The translations under genes and the position numbers were made by a program. A stretch of 49,769 nt of DNA, from assembly GCA_025454395.1 (NCBI GenBank), contig JALOOM010000017.1, forward strand, positions 1 through 49,769, read 5' to 3'. Positions 36,566-45,933 of the stretch are shown piece by piece. Source of the stretch: Elainella sp. Prado103 (GTDB lineage Bacteria; Cyanobacteriota; Cyanobacteriia; Elainellales; Elainellaceae). Under the pieces are notes generated by a model that was not told the DNA's origin, ran no database searches, and saw only the letters and a program-made list of their open reading frames with translations. How positions within the stretch are numbered: the stretch's first letter is position 1; each line of letters begins with the position of its first letter.

Positions 36566-37051
36566 ATGTAGCAGCCAAGCCGACTCTAGTTTCATTGAGA
36601 TTTTTCAATTATAAAAAGTGTAAAAACCTATAATTCGTAATTGCTACAACCACTACAAAAAAGAAGACTCCGGCTGGACGGTGCTATAATCTTTGTAGCA
36701 ACATTTTTTTACATTTTTCTCATCCTCTTACTTTCTGGCTAGTGGTTTGATGGGAGCGCTTTGTAAGTCAATGGCATGTCTGAGTGCTGTAAATACTATG
36801 GGCGCTTTGCTTTAATGCGATGTCGTTGTGTCAGTCTGATATCACAAGGCATTCCATGGTCGGGTTTAATAACTTCGAATTGGTGGGCTTGATTCATTGC
36901 ATATACTTTTGCACTTTTTGCAACCAAAATATCAGCCCAATTTCTAGGCTGGGTACTTTGTCTGAACGGTTGACAGCCCCTGCTTAACCAACTATGAGAT
37001 TTTGACTACGCTTTTGTCCCCTTTGAGTCTGGCAAACCCTGGAAGAATTGC
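36566..37051. other. 486-bp intergenic region between accA and the SDR gene
   Basis: No gene seen. It is A+T-rich at the left, with a TGCTATAAT extended -10-like sequence at 36682-36690. The rest holds no recognisable RNA or repeat. Confidence 0.5.
36682..36690 (+). promoter_or_regulatory. Possible extended -10 promoter
   Basis: TGCTATAAT matches an extended -10 element. No good -35 box lies 17 bp upstream. It could start a long leader for the SDR/folE pair or a small RNA. Confidence 0.3.
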
Positions 37052-37774
37052 ATGACTTCTATCATTCCTCACCGTGTTCTGATCACGGGTGCAAGTCGCG
37101 GCATTGGTCAGGCGACTGCCCTTGCTTTTGCGAAATTGGGTGTCAATTTAGTGCTTGTGAGCCGATCGCAGACTGACCTGGATCAGGTTGCCGCCGCCGC
37201 TGCTGATTTAGGGGTGGAGGTACAAACACAAGTGCTTGATCTGGCCATAGTCGATCAAGTGAAATCTCGCATTGAGACCTTGGTAGACCAGTTTCCGGTG
37301 GATATTCTGGTGAATAATGCCGGGATGGCCTACACCAATCCTTTATCCGAAACTCAATTATCGGCTTGGCAACAGGTACTGAATCTCAATCTGACCAGTG
37401 TGTTCCAATGTATTCAAGCGGTTCTCCCAAGTATGCGCGATCGGCAACAGGGAACCATTATCAATATTGCCTCAATTGCAGGCTATCAGGCGTTCCCAGG
37501 GTGGGGAGCTTACAACGTGAGTAAAGCAGGCTTAATTGCTCTGTCAAAAACCCTGGCGGCGGAAGAACGACCTCACGGCATCCGTGTGGTTACGGTTTGT
37601 CCCGGTTCGGTGAATACTCCCCTATGGGAAACCGATACGGTGCAGGCTGACTTTGATCGCACTCGCATGTTAACGCCAGAGACAGTGGCGCAATCCATTG
37701 TGCATGCTGCCTTGTTGCCTCTGGGGGCGGTGATCGAAGAAATGACGGTGATGCCTAGTGCTGGTGCATTTTAA
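37052..37774 (+). CDS. Short-chain dehydrogenase/reductase (FabG-like)
   Basis: 240 residues. NAD(P)-binding [10 protein letters not shown] (residues 9-18), NNAGMAY near 90, catalytic serine in NIASIAGY and YNVSKAG near 152 (YxxxK). It is a classical SDR with an Arg/Ser-rich adenine loop (VSRSQTD) suggesting NADPH. It resembles 3-oxoacyl-ACP reductases but could reduce another substrate, including pterins given the folE gene right behind it. Start ATG at 37052 has a GGAAGAAT upstream that may serve as ribosome-binding site. Confidence 0.9.
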   Translation: MTSIIPHRVLITGASRGIGQATALAFAKLGVNLVLVSRSQTDLDQVAAAAADLGVEVQTQVLDLAIVDQVKSRIETLVDQFPVDILVNNAGMAYTNPLSETQLSAWQQVLNLNLTSVFQCIQAVLPSMRDRQQGTIINIASIAGYQAFPGWGAYNVSKAGLIALSKTLAAEERPHGIRVVTVCPGSVNTPLWETDTVQADFDRTRMLTPETVAQSIVHAALLPLGAVIEEMTVMPSAGAF

Positions 37775-37826
37775 GGCTGTCATCGGCTGGTTTGAATTGT
37801 TTTCTGGAGATTTCATCCATTTACTT

Positions 37827-38558
37827 ATGACTATTGCTTCTTCCAACGGAATTAACGGCACCTCATCACCCGCAGCGAAAGAGGGCGATTCAAGTATGGA
37901 TCCCAATCTGCTGAATCGTATGTCTGTACGTCCCGATCGCTCGACGATTCAAGGACGAGAAGCGAAACCCCACCCGGTTCCTGATCATGCGAATGAGGAT
38001 ATGATCGATGCAGTGCGTACCATGCTGGTGAGTGTCGGCGAAGACCCAGAGCGGGAGGGTCTACTGAAAACCCCCAAGCGGGTGGCTGAAGCCATGCGGT
38101 TTTTGACCAGTGGTTACAATCAATCGCTGGAAACCTTAATCAATGGTGCGATTTTTGATGAAGGGCACAACGAAATGGTGTTGGTGCGCGACATTGATTT
38201 CTTCAGCCTTTGTGAACATCACATGCTCCCCTTCATGGGCAAAGCTCATGTCGCCTATATTCCGAATCAAAAGGTCGTGGGCTTGAGTAAGTTGGCACGC
38301 ATTGTTGAGATGTATTCTCGGCGGCTGCAAGTACAGGAGCGTCTAACTCGTCAAGTCGCTGAAGCGATTCAAGAAATTCTTGAGCCGAAAGGTGTTGCAG
38401 TGGTCATGGAAGCCACCCACATGTGCATGGCAATGCGAGGTGTGCAAAAGCCGGGTTCCTGGACCGTCACGAGTGCCATGTTAGGTGTGTTTCAGGAAGA
38501 CTCTAAGACCCGCGAAGAATTCCTGAGCTTAACTCGCCATCGCCCTGCTTTCTTCTAG
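37827..38558 (+). CDS. folE: GTP cyclohydrolase I
   Basis: 243 residues from the ATG at 37827; an in-frame GTG at 37758 would overlap the SDR gene and is less likely. It converts GTP to dihydroneopterin triphosphate, the first step of folate and pterin synthesis. Catalytic core: [11 protein letters not shown] with the zinc-binding Cys and His pair, [20 protein letters not shown], and [15 protein letters not shown] with the second zinc cysteine. The first 50 residues are a Ser/Pro-rich extension. It lies 52 bp after the SDR gene. Confidence 0.95.
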   Translation: MTIASSNGINGTSSPAAKEGDSSMDPNLLNRMSVRPDRSTIQGREAKPHPVPDHANEDMIDAVRTMLVSVGEDPEREGLLKTPKRVAEAMRFLTSGYNQSLETLINGAIFDEGHNEMVLVRDIDFFSLCEHHMLPFMGKAHVAYIPNQKVVGLSKLARIVEMYSRRLQVQERLTRQVAEAIQEILEPKGVAVVMEATHMCMAMRGVQKPGSWTVTSAMLGVFQEDSKTREEFLSLTRHRPAFF

Positions 38559-38903
38559 TCGTGGCATCACGAATGTCCTTCCATTGTCTTTCAGTGATTG
38601 ATGTCTTTGATGAATGTTGCTGAATGAAAAGGTGAATTTTGGCGTAAGTTGCAACCTTGCCATTCTTCTCGACCTTGTGAGCTTGGGGACTCGAAAAAAT
38701 TTGAAGTTTCCAAACTTGCAGAGGCAGGATGTTCACGATACTCCCATTCAGCCATGCTTGCTCATTGTCCGATCTAGGCTGGCTACTCTTCAGGGTTCCT
38801 TGGGGATCCTGAAGAATAACTCGTGCATGACTGCATTCTTGCGGCTGCTTGGCTGGAACTGCTGCCTCTCAGGTGGAATGAATCGGAATTCTGAGAAGGA
38901 AAT

Positions 38904-38949
38904 GTAGGGACGATCCATTCGCGATTTGAATTGCGACGATCGCCCCTAC
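38904..38949. repeat. Imperfect inverted repeat, probably a dispersed element
   Basis: Arms GTAGGGACGATC (38904-38915) and GATCGCCCCTAC (38938-38949) are complementary with one mismatch around a 22-bp loop. The GTAGGGGCGAT form recalls an intergenic repeat common in cyanobacteria. Confidence 0.7.
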
Positions 38950-39064
38950 CGGCTCTGGGAAACTTGTCATTTGCTCATTGCAGCGCCGAATGAAGCAAAG
39001 CTGGCTCTCAAAGGCTGATTCTAACCAATGCTGTTGACCGATCCAGCATGAGGGGTGAGAATGA

Positions 39065-39097
39065 CCGACTAGAAACCGACTAGAAACCGACTAGAAA
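39065..39097. repeat. 11-bp tandem array, 3 units
   Basis: Three perfect copies of CGACTAGAAAC (39065, 39076, 39087) in the gap before the GH15-like gene. Confidence 0.92.
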
Positions 39098-39467
39098 CTG
39101 AACGCTAGGGGGTAGCCAATTCGACGAAATTGAGGGGCAGTTCGTTCGCTCTTATACTTTAGTCCCATCTTGATAAACTTATCGATCGATCGATCGTGAT
39201 TTCCGTAAAGATTTGAATAATAAATTACCCACAATAAATGGCTATGAGCCAGGTTGAGAGGCGCGATCGAGCTAACGAATTGGCTTGACCAGAATTGGCC
39301 TGATCAGGATTGGCTGGATCGAAGGCTGAGGAATTGTGAAATTCCAAACAGGTTTTGCCGCTTCTATGGTGGTTTCGGAAGCCTGAATGATAACCTTAAG
39401 GAATTATTAAGATCCATGATGTCTTTTGTTCTAGCCTAATAACCAGCTAAATGTGCTGGTTTTCCCC

Positions 39468-42400
39468 ATGAGTGCGACTGCCGATCCGCTACGAACTTTC
39501 TCGCCATTCACTGCTCAATTAACCCTGGAGCAGCTAGATTCGTTCTATCAAGAAATCCAGTCTGTGATTCTGTCGCGCCAAAACCCCATCAGTGGGCTGC
39601 TACCGGCGAGTACAGCCATCACTACCCACGGCAACTACACCGATGCCTGGGTGCGGGACAATATCTATAGCATCTTGGCTGTTTGGGGACTGGCTTTAGC
39701 TTATCGCAAGCGAGATGAGCATCAGGGGCGCACCTATGAGCTAGAACATAGCGTGGTGAAATTGATGCGGGGCTTGTTGTTTGCCATGATGCGGCAGTCC
39801 CATAAAGTCGAGGCATTTAAGCATACCCAGTCTCCTCTGGATGCCCTGCACGCGAAGTACGATACCAGTACGGGAGATGTGGTGGTCGGGGATGATGGTT
39901 GGGGACATTTACAGTTGGATGCGACCTCGCTGTATCTGCTGATGTTGGCGCAGATGACGGCTTCTGGCTTGCAAATTATTTTTACGATCGATGAAGTCAA
40001 CTTTATCCAAAATCTGGTTTATTACATTGGTCGCGCCTATCGCACACCCGATTATGGGATTTGGGAGCGGGGCAACAAAATTAACCATGGTAATCCGGAA
40101 TTAAATGCTAGCTCAGTTGGGATCGCCAAAGCTGCACTGGAAGCCATTCATGGGCTGAATTTATTTGGTGTGCAGGGTGGGCAGGCTTCGGTGGTGCATG
40201 TGTTACCAGACGAGATTGCCCGTACCCGAATTACGCTGGAATCTCTATTACCGCGTGAATCGGCCTCCAAAGAAGTGGATGCAGCAGTGCTGGCAGTGAT
40301 TGGCTTTCCAGCGTTTGCGATCGATGATCCGGCTCTAGTAGAGCGCACCCGCAACAAAATTGTGGAGATGTTGCAAGGTCACTATGGCTGCAAGCGATTT
40401 CTGCGAGATGGACACCAAACGGCGATCGAAGATGTGACTCGGTTGCACTATGAACCTCTGGAACTGAAGCAGTTTGAGCATATTGAATGTGAATGGCCGT
40501 TATTCTTCACCTATTTACTGTTGGATGCCCTGTTTCGGGGTGATGTATCTCAGGCAGAAGCGTATGATCAACGCCTGCAAGCGCTATTGGTGGAGCAGGA
40601 TGGGCTGAAACTGCTGCCAGAGCTATATTACGTGCCTGCCGATCGACTTGAAGCGGAGCGCTCCCAACCCCACAGTCAACCTCGACTACCCAACGAAAAT
40701 TTGCCGCTGGTATGGGCTCAAAGCCTCTATATACTGGGGCGATTACTGAAATCGGGTTTGCTGTCTCCTGGTGATATTGACCCGTTAGGGCGGCATCAGC
40801 GATCGACCCATCTGCGCCAACCCCTGGTGCAAATTGCCCTCTTAGCAGAAGATGAATCTCTACAGGCTGATCTGGCTACCTATGGGATCGAAACCCAGAC
40901 TCCGACTCAGGTGGCTCCGATTCAGATTCGTCAGGCTGGCGAACTAACCGCGATCTACCACCAGATTGGTCGTAATGACAAGCTGCATCTCACTGGCAGA
41001 CCGATTCGGCGGTTGCGTAGTCTCACCACCTCTCGTCTGTTTCGGATTCGAGGCGAAGTGGTTGCTTTTTTACCGGCTTTTCTCGATCAACAGCAGTTTT
41101 ATTTGACCCTGGATTACCACTTTTGGGTGGCGCAAATTCAAGCAGAGTTGGCCTATATTCAGCGGCACTGGGATCAGTTGGGGCGGCCCACGATGACTTT
41201 GCTGCTGACCCATGCCATGTTTGAAATTCAGCCGGGAATCCCAGAGGACAGGGGAATTGAACGATCGCCACTGCTGAAACTGCTGAAAGATTTGCGAGAG
41301 GGGCACTGCAATGGTGTGGCGGTGAAGTTGGGGCATCTCAATCAGTTTTTGCTGACAGCAGGGATCGAACGCATTGATTTTGTGCATGACTTTGAGTTTC
41401 GCCAAGAATCCATGCAAGATGCGGCACCAGCAGCCTACTACTTGACTTTTTACGCCGATCGCAATCTACCTTTAACGAATACGCAAGAGTTTCTGCTGTC
41501 TTACGAAACGAATATTCCACGGTTATTGGATCGGTTGCGTCATTCTACCAATCTCTATGAGCAGGTTGATTTACTGGAAACCCTGAGTCAACTGGTGGGT
41601 TTGGAGTTTGATACCCGGTTGGGGCCACAACCCGTTTCGATCGCTGATTTGCTGAATGAGGTCTATGGCAAAGCCAGTCAACTTCATCTCTGGGCGATCA
41701 TTCGTCGCACGGCCGGACTACTCAACAAAACCGATATCGGTTTGTCCGATGCGGTGACCGATATTTTGGTACGGGGTAAACAGATCGCTGTTGGTAAAGC
41801 TTACAGTGAAGCTTCGCTCATTACCGCTCCGATGGCCACCGATGAAATTCTGGAAAAGATTTGTACTTTTTGCAGTAATGACATCCGTGATCGCCCCCTC
41901 ACTCAGGAAATTTTGATCTACCTCAGTGTGTTGATCAAAACCGATCCAGATTTGTTTAATGGCTTGTTGACGCTACGGGTGGGTTATCTAATTTTGCTGA
42001 TCGCGAGCGGGTTAGCCCGTGAACTGGGCTTAACTCAAGATGAAGCCTATGAACGCTTGATGCAGATGAGTCCATTTGAGGTGAAGCAGCATCTAGCCCA
42101 TGTACTTGCTGGGTACGATCGCCTCGATCAAACGCTGTTTCGCCAGGAGTCACTCCATGTTCGTCAGCAATCCCAGGCTGCGATTGAGTGGGTCGTTGCT
42201 CCTCAGTCCCAAATGGCGAGCTTGATCGATCCAGGTGAGGCGATGAGGGATGCTCCCTTCGCTCAAAAGGATCAGTTGGCTCAAAAGGATCAGTTGCATC
42301 CCACTGTGGATCCCAACGGAGATCGAGAGAGTCAACTGCAAGGAGCAGCTTCTTCATCTCCAGGTTGGTGGCAGCAACGACAACGAGATGGGGCACTGAA

Positions 42401-42923
42401 CCGCGTCCCGAAAGGATTTTATCCCCAAGTTTGGCGATTACTTCAGCATTGTAAGGGGTTGGTGATTGGCGATAAGCTCGATCGCCGCAATCGTTTAGAT
42501 AGTGAACTGTTGCTAGCAGAAACGACCCCAGGTGAAAAAAACTTTGCTCTGCAAGTGGAACATTTGCTGAACAAAATGCAAGCTCCTGAATATCGGCAGG
42601 TCAACATTGAAGCCTTAATGGAGTTAGCCACGATCGTTGAACGCAATCCCGCCCTCTATATTGAAGAATATATTGTGCTAGATGTATTGATTGGTCATGC
42701 CGTGCGGTTAGCCTGGCTTGATCATGCCAATCATCAACCGCGTCTCTACGATCAGCAAAAAGGCATGGCTTGGCGATCATTCTACGAAATGACCCCCTAT
42801 GATTGTGCGATCTATATTGCTAAAGCCCTCCGATTCCTGATGGAGTTGGCCCATGATAGTGTGCAGTCTGCCACCGATCGGGTGCTACAGGTCGATCCAT
42901 TCGGATCCTCAGCCGATCGGTAG
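39468..42923 (+). CDS. Glycoside hydrolase family 15-like / phosphorylase kinase alpha-beta-like protein
   Basis: 1151 residues from the ATG at 39468; a GTG five codons earlier is possible. HGNYTDAWVRDNIYSILAVW near residues 53-72 and DDGWGHLQLDATSLYLLML near 143 are the conserved blocks of the (alpha/alpha)6 domain shared by GH15 glucoamylases and eukaryotic phosphorylase kinase alpha/beta subunits. The remaining 600 residues match the long C-terminal half of that family as I remember it. It may hydrolyse or only bind alpha-glucans; whether both catalytic acids are present was not settled. A short 18-bp duplication gives AQKDQL twice in a linker near residue 935. The 3' end overlaps the convergent HAD gene by 15 bp. 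Confidence 0.82.
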   Translation: MSATADPLRTFSPFTAQLTLEQLDSFYQEIQSVILSRQNPISGLLPASTAITTHGNYTDAWVRDNIYSILAVWGLALAYRKRDEHQGRTYELEHSVVKLMRGLLFAMMRQSHKVEAFKHTQSPLDALHAKYDTSTGDVVVGDDGWGHLQLDATSLYLLMLAQMTASGLQIIFTIDEVNFIQNLVYYIGRAYRTPDYGIWERGNKINHGNPELNASSVGIAKAALEAIHGLNLFGVQGGQASVVHVLPDEIARTRITLESLLPRESASKEVDAAVLAVIGFPAFAIDDPALVERTRNKIVEMLQGHYGCKRFLRDGHQTAIEDVTRLHYEPLELKQFEHIECEWPLFFTYLLLDALFRGDVSQAEAYDQRLQALLVEQDGLKLLPELYYVPADRLEAERSQPHSQPRLPNENLPLVWAQSLYILGRLLKSGLLSPGDIDPLGRHQRSTHLRQPLVQIALLAEDESLQADLATYGIETQTPTQVAPIQIRQAGELTAIYHQIGRNDKLHLTGRPIRRLRSLTTSRLFRIRGEVVAFLPAFLDQQQFYLTLDYHFWVAQIQAELAYIQRHWDQLGRPTMTLLLTHAMFEIQPGIPEDRGIERSPLLKLLKDLREGHCNGVAVKLGHLNQFLLTAGIERIDFVHDFEFRQESMQDAAPAAYYLTFYADRNLPLTNTQEFLLSYETNIPRLLDRLRHSTNLYEQVDLLETLSQLVGLEFDTRLGPQPVSIADLLNEVYGKASQLHLWAIIRRTAGLLNKTDIGLSDAVTDILVRGKQIAVGKAYSEASLITAPMATDEILEKICTFCSNDIRDRPLTQEILIYLSVLIKTDPDLFNGLLTLRVGYLILLIASGLARELGLTQDEAYERLMQMSPFEVKQHLAHVLAGYDRLDQTLFRQESLHVRQQSQAAIEWVVAPQSQMASLIDPGEAMRDAPFAQKDQLAQKDQLHPTVDPNGDRESQLQGAASSSPGWWQQRQRDGALNRVPKGFYPQVWRLLQHCKGLVIGDKLDRRNRLDSELLLAETTPGEKNFALQVEHLLNKMQAPEYRQVNIEALMELATIVERNPALYIEEYIVLDVLIGHAVRLAWLDHANHQPRLYDQQKGMAWRSFYEMTPYDCAIYIAKALRFLMELAHDSVQSATDRVLQVDPFGSSADR
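42261..42296. repeat. 18-bp tandem duplication inside the GH15-like gene
   Basis: GCTCAAAAGGATCAGTTG occurs twice in succession (42261, 42279), encoding AQKDQL twice in a polar linker. Confidence 0.9.
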
Positions 42924-43628
42924 TGGAGTTTCGGGTTGAGGCTCTGGGCAGTGAGCGGGTAATCCGTCGTTCGGTAAAAGTTTGCTCGGTAATAGTTGGT
43001 TGAGTCGCTCGTCGGTAAAGTCATGGATCACGAGAGAAGCGCCAAGCGGATAGAGCACTTCTGGAGCATGGGTCGAGGCGATACCGATCGTCAAAATGCC
43101 AGCCGCCACTGCTGATTGCAGTCCAGAGGGTGAGTCCTCGAAGGCAATAGCTTCGCTAGGTTGAATCTGCAAGCGACGGAGGGCTTCCTGGTAGGGGAAG
43201 GGATGGGGTTTGCCATAGGGTAGATCATCACTAATCACCACCGTGGCTAATCGCGATTCCAGGTGGAGTGATCGCAGCATAAACCAGGCATTCTCGCGGG
43301 GGGCATTGGTGACGACCGCCAATGGCAAACCCTGTTGCTCCGCCCAACTGATCCACTCTAATAGTCCTGGCATGGGTACGAGTTGTCCGGCTTGGCGACG
43401 AAATTCTGCTTCTTTGTGATCAGCAAACTCTAGGTGCTGATCGCGGCTGAGTTGGGGTAGCAGATCGGCCAAGATATCGGGGTTCAATCGACCGCTAATT
43501 CTAGCCTTGTAAAAGGGGCGATCGATTTCTAGTCCGTAATCCCGCAGAAAATCTTGCCAAATTCGAAAATGGAGGGAGTCTGTTTCAACGATGGTGCCAT
43601 CCAGGTCGAGCAGAAGGGCTTTCAGCAT
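42909..43628 (-). CDS. HAD-superfamily phosphatase, beta-phosphoglucomutase-like
   Basis: 239 residues from the ATG at 43628; the longer frame to 43748 runs into the neighbouring gene. Motif I LLLDLDGTIVETDSLHF at residues 5-21 has the nucleophile Asp and the acid Asp two residues on. Motif II is VVTNAPRENAW, and motif IV region FEDSPSGLQSAVAAG. A helical cap follows motif I, as in beta-PGM/phosphoglycolate phosphatases. Probably a sugar-phosphate phosphatase or mutase. It is convergent with the GH15-like gene (15-bp overlap). Confidence 0.88.
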   Translation of the reverse strand: MLKALLLDLDGTIVETDSLHFRIWQDFLRDYGLEIDRPFYKARISGRLNPDILADLLPQLSRDQHLEFADHKEAEFRRQAGQLVPMPGLLEWISWAEQQGLPLAVVTNAPRENAWFMLRSLHLESRLATVVISDDLPYGKPHPFPYQEALRRLQIQPSEAIAFEDSPSGLQSAVAAGILTIGIASTHAPEVLYPLGASLVIHDFTDERLNQLLPSKLLPNDGLPAHCPEPQPETPLPIG

Positions 43629-43717
43629 GAGCGGTGTTTGATAAGACAGAAATCTATCAGAGAAAAATTGCTCGATCCATTGCTTGAGTCTAGCAGAGAC
43701 AAGCTTGATTCCAGGGT

Positions 43718-44071
43718 CTATCCGAAGGTGGAACCGTTCCAGCCCCACAGATACCCCTTGGCATCCGCAAATTCAATATAGGTGCGGTTGAGGGGAACTC
43801 CCAGCGAAGCATTGATCTGCTGACAAAAATCCTGGCTCATCGCCTGGGTTTGAGCTGAACTCAGACTGCCAATGCTTTTGATTTCGATATAGCAGACTGG
43901 ATCGGTGGTACCGCCAAAAGTCATGGCGATGTCGGGCTCCAAGGCTGTCATAACATAGGATTCTGGTTTGCCGGTATGTTTGGCCAGGCTAGCAGAAAGT
44001 TGTTTGAGCAATGACTCGACAGAAGAGCGATCGGACAGGGATACGGAAGTCTGAACCTTGATTAGAGGCAT
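43718..44071 (-). CDS. Phenylpyruvate tautomerase / MIF-related protein
   Basis: 117 residues from the ATG at 44071. It begins M-P-L-I-K-V, so proline 2 becomes the catalytic N-terminus after methionine removal, which decides this start over one at 44083. LEPDIAMTFGG and the closing YLWGWNGSTFG match MIF-type tautomerases, which form trimers. Between the flavin reductase (53 bp upstream) and the HAD gene (89 bp downstream) on the same strand, possibly one operon. Confidence 0.92.
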   Translation of the reverse strand: MPLIKVQTSVSLSDRSSVESLLKQLSASLAKHTGKPESYVMTALEPDIAMTFGGTTDPVCYIEIKSIGSLSSAQTQAMSQDFCQQINASLGVPLNRTYIEFADAKGYLWGWNGSTFG

Positions 44072-44124
44072 GATTTTCTCCAATTTGCTAGCTCAATTGC
44101 CATAACGGGATGGATGCAATTCCA

Positions 44125-44604
44125 TTAACCGCCATACTGCCAGCCTGTACTTTCGAGCAGTAGTGGATCGCCTTCCCGATGGATCCCAGCGGCTACCACT
44201 TCGCCAACAAAAACGGTGTGATCGCCCTGCTCGACTGATCCGACCACGCGACATTCCACATAGCCCAACGCATCTTTGATAATTGGGCAACCCGTTTCAC
44301 CGAGATAAAACTCGACCTCTTCAAACTTGTTCCCGACTCGACGCTGTGGCTTAAAGAATTTTTGGGCCAACTCTTTTTGTCCAGCTTCTAGGACGCTCAA
44401 CGCAAAAACTTGACTAGATTGGATCATGGCGTGGGAGCCAGAACTCCGATTAACGCAATTGACGACGAGGGGGGGCTGGAAAGAACCCTGCATCACCCAA
44501 CTTGCGGTAAAACCGTTGACCTCATCGCCGTCTTTGACTCCACAGATGTAAAGCCCATGGGGAATTTTGCGGAGGATTGTCTTTTTTGCCTGTTCGTCTA
44601 GCAA
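44125..44604 (-). CDS. Flavin reductase domain protein (FMN-binding split barrel)
   Basis: 159 residues. IPHGLYICGVKDGDEVNGFTASW, GSFQPPLVVNCVN and the SQVFALSVL strand are the flavin-reductase-like pattern. YVECRVVGSVEQGDHTVFVGEVV contains the conserved GDH that closes the flavin site. It starts at a TTG (44604) with AAGGAA about 9 bases upstream on the minus strand; no ATG lies before the first conserved block. It may supply reduced flavin or act in nitric-oxide/oxygen chemistry as related flavodiiron modules do; no partner is adjacent. Confidence 0.82.
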   Translation of the reverse strand: MLDEQAKKTILRKIPHGLYICGVKDGDEVNGFTASWVMQGSFQPPLVVNCVNRSSGSHAMIQSSQVFALSVLEAGQKELAQKFFKPQRRVGNKFEEVEFYLGETGCPIIKDALGYVECRVVGSVEQGDHTVFVGEVVAAGIHREGDPLLLESTGWQYGG

Positions 44605-44706
44605 GAGTCTAAGTTCCTTACGGTGCTACATCGTTCAGTGTACTGTGTCTCCGAAGTGTTTGAAAAATTAAGGAATGATGAATTTCGTAATCATTTGAGT
44701 TAACAA

Positions 44707-45771
44707 TCAAGCAATCTGAATCAAATCGGGATAGAGAGTCAGCAGTTGCTGGCGTGACAAACTGTCAGCAGGATCTTGAGGAGTCCAGATCAGCTCGAAA
44801 ATTAACAGGTAGGCAGGGGTGATCCCACCCAATCGTTTTAAGAGGTTTTGTAATTCTTCAGCGGCATAAATTTCCTGAGTGAGAGGGCGATCGTCAGCCG
44901 TACCCAATAATAAAGTCACCACAATGTAACTGGCAGGATCAGCATCTGCATCCACCACTAGCTGCTGGCGCTGGATCTGTCCCCCGACGTTCACCAAGGT
45001 TTCTGCACTGAGCTTGCTGCGAGACTGAATTGAGAACTGTTCGAAAACTCGCGCAGCTTCCTGTCGGCTCTCTACTGTTTGAGACAATATTCTGGCATGT
45101 GTCCAGTTTTCCGGCGATCGTAACAAAGCCAGAACGGTTTCTTGTAGCAGGCGGGCTAATCCCTCCGGGGTATTCAGATTAGCTTTCAAGCTCAGTGCCG
45201 TCAAGGCTTCCTGAATGTAGCGAGCTTGCGCTAATAAGGCGACCTGAAGCTGAGTGACAGTGACAATATCATTGGTAATTTCATTGGTGACAGCCGATCG
45301 GCTAGTTTGATGGCTCGATCGACCTTGCCGCAGGTAAGCGCTGATCACCGGCAAAACTGAGATGCCGCAGACGAGTACTAAGACTAAGAACAGGCTGTCA
45401 CCAGAACTGGAAGTGCCATAGCCATAGGGATCGACGGGATAGGATTGGGGCGGTACCACAATCACGGGTGGTCTGCGATAGGAGCCAGGAAAATAACCCG
45501 GTTGGGAAGGATAGTAAGGCCGACTATTTGAACGATCATTGGGACGAGAATAGTCGTAGGGACTGCTGTAATTGTCGCTAGGATAGCTGCTGGGGGGAGC
45601 AGGGCTGGTCGGTCGATCGAACGATCCACCGCGGGTGCGGCCACCCGACTGGGCCCAAGCAGAACTGCCAGAAATCAGATCCCAGGATAATAAGCCGATC
45701 CCACCCTGAATGACGGTGATGACTAAACCGATCGCTACCAGAAAGTTACCGGACTGTTGGAACTGTTTCAC
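44707..45771 (-). CDS. DUF1517 family membrane protein
   Basis: 354 residues. Signal/anchor segment at about 10-30, a Ser/Pro/Tyr-rich linker (about 42-120), a membrane helix SLFLVLVLVCGISVLPVI near 127-145, and a soluble C-terminal domain with VTVTQLQVALLA, IVVTLLLG and ELIWTPQDP typical of DUF1517, found in cyanobacteria and plastids. Function unknown. It lies downstream of the cellulose-synthase-like gene on the same strand, 145 bp away. Confidence 0.82.
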   Translation of the reverse strand: MKQFQQSGNFLVAIGLVITVIQGGIGLLSWDLISGSSAWAQSGGRTRGGSFDRPTSPAPPSSYPSDNYSSPYDYSRPNDRSNSRPYYPSQPGYFPGSYRRPPVIVVPPQSYPVDPYGYGTSSSGDSLFLVLVLVCGISVLPVISAYLRQGRSSHQTSRSAVTNEITNDIVTVTQLQVALLAQARYIQEALTALSLKANLNTPEGLARLLQETVLALLRSPENWTHARILSQTVESRQEAARVFEQFSIQSRSKLSAETLVNVGGQIQRQQLVVDADADPASYIVVTLLLGTADDRPLTQEIYAAEELQNLLKRLGGITPAYLLIFELIWTPQDPADSLSRQQLLTLYPDLIQIA

Positions 45772-45875
45772 CGATGCTGCCCAAACTCAGCCACGCCAAA
45801 CTTAGCATATGTCCTGAAATGGCGGGCTCCTAGATCAGACTGATTTAACCTATAGACTGATCTAACCCTGTTGAT

Positions 45876-45933
45876 TGGGCGACCTTAAACCTGGGCGACC
45901 TTAAACCTGGGCGACCTTAAACCTGGGCAACCG
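45876..45933. repeat. 16-bp tandem array spanning the stop codon of the GT2 gene
   Basis: TGGGCGACCTTAAACC at 45876, 45892 and 45908, plus a fourth partial unit with one change (TGGGCAACCG). On the minus strand the fourth is the coding tail (VAQ) and the third carries the TAA stop (complement of 45917-45919), so the downstream copies each repeat the stop. Confidence 0.92.

Larger units (their letters stand above)
38559..39467. other. About 900-bp intergenic region between folE and the GH15-like gene
   Basis: No supported gene; a 97-codon frame at 38614-38907 has no recognisable family or coding character. It contains an inverted repeat (38904-38949), an 11-bp tandem array (39065-39097) and a run of GATC repeats (ATCGATCGATCGATCG at about 39181-39196). 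Confidence 0.55.

Noticed and set aside
38614-38907. 97-codon plus-strand ORF in the folE/GH15 gap
   Set aside because: No recognisable motif and no convincing ribosome-binding site; composition looks non-coding.
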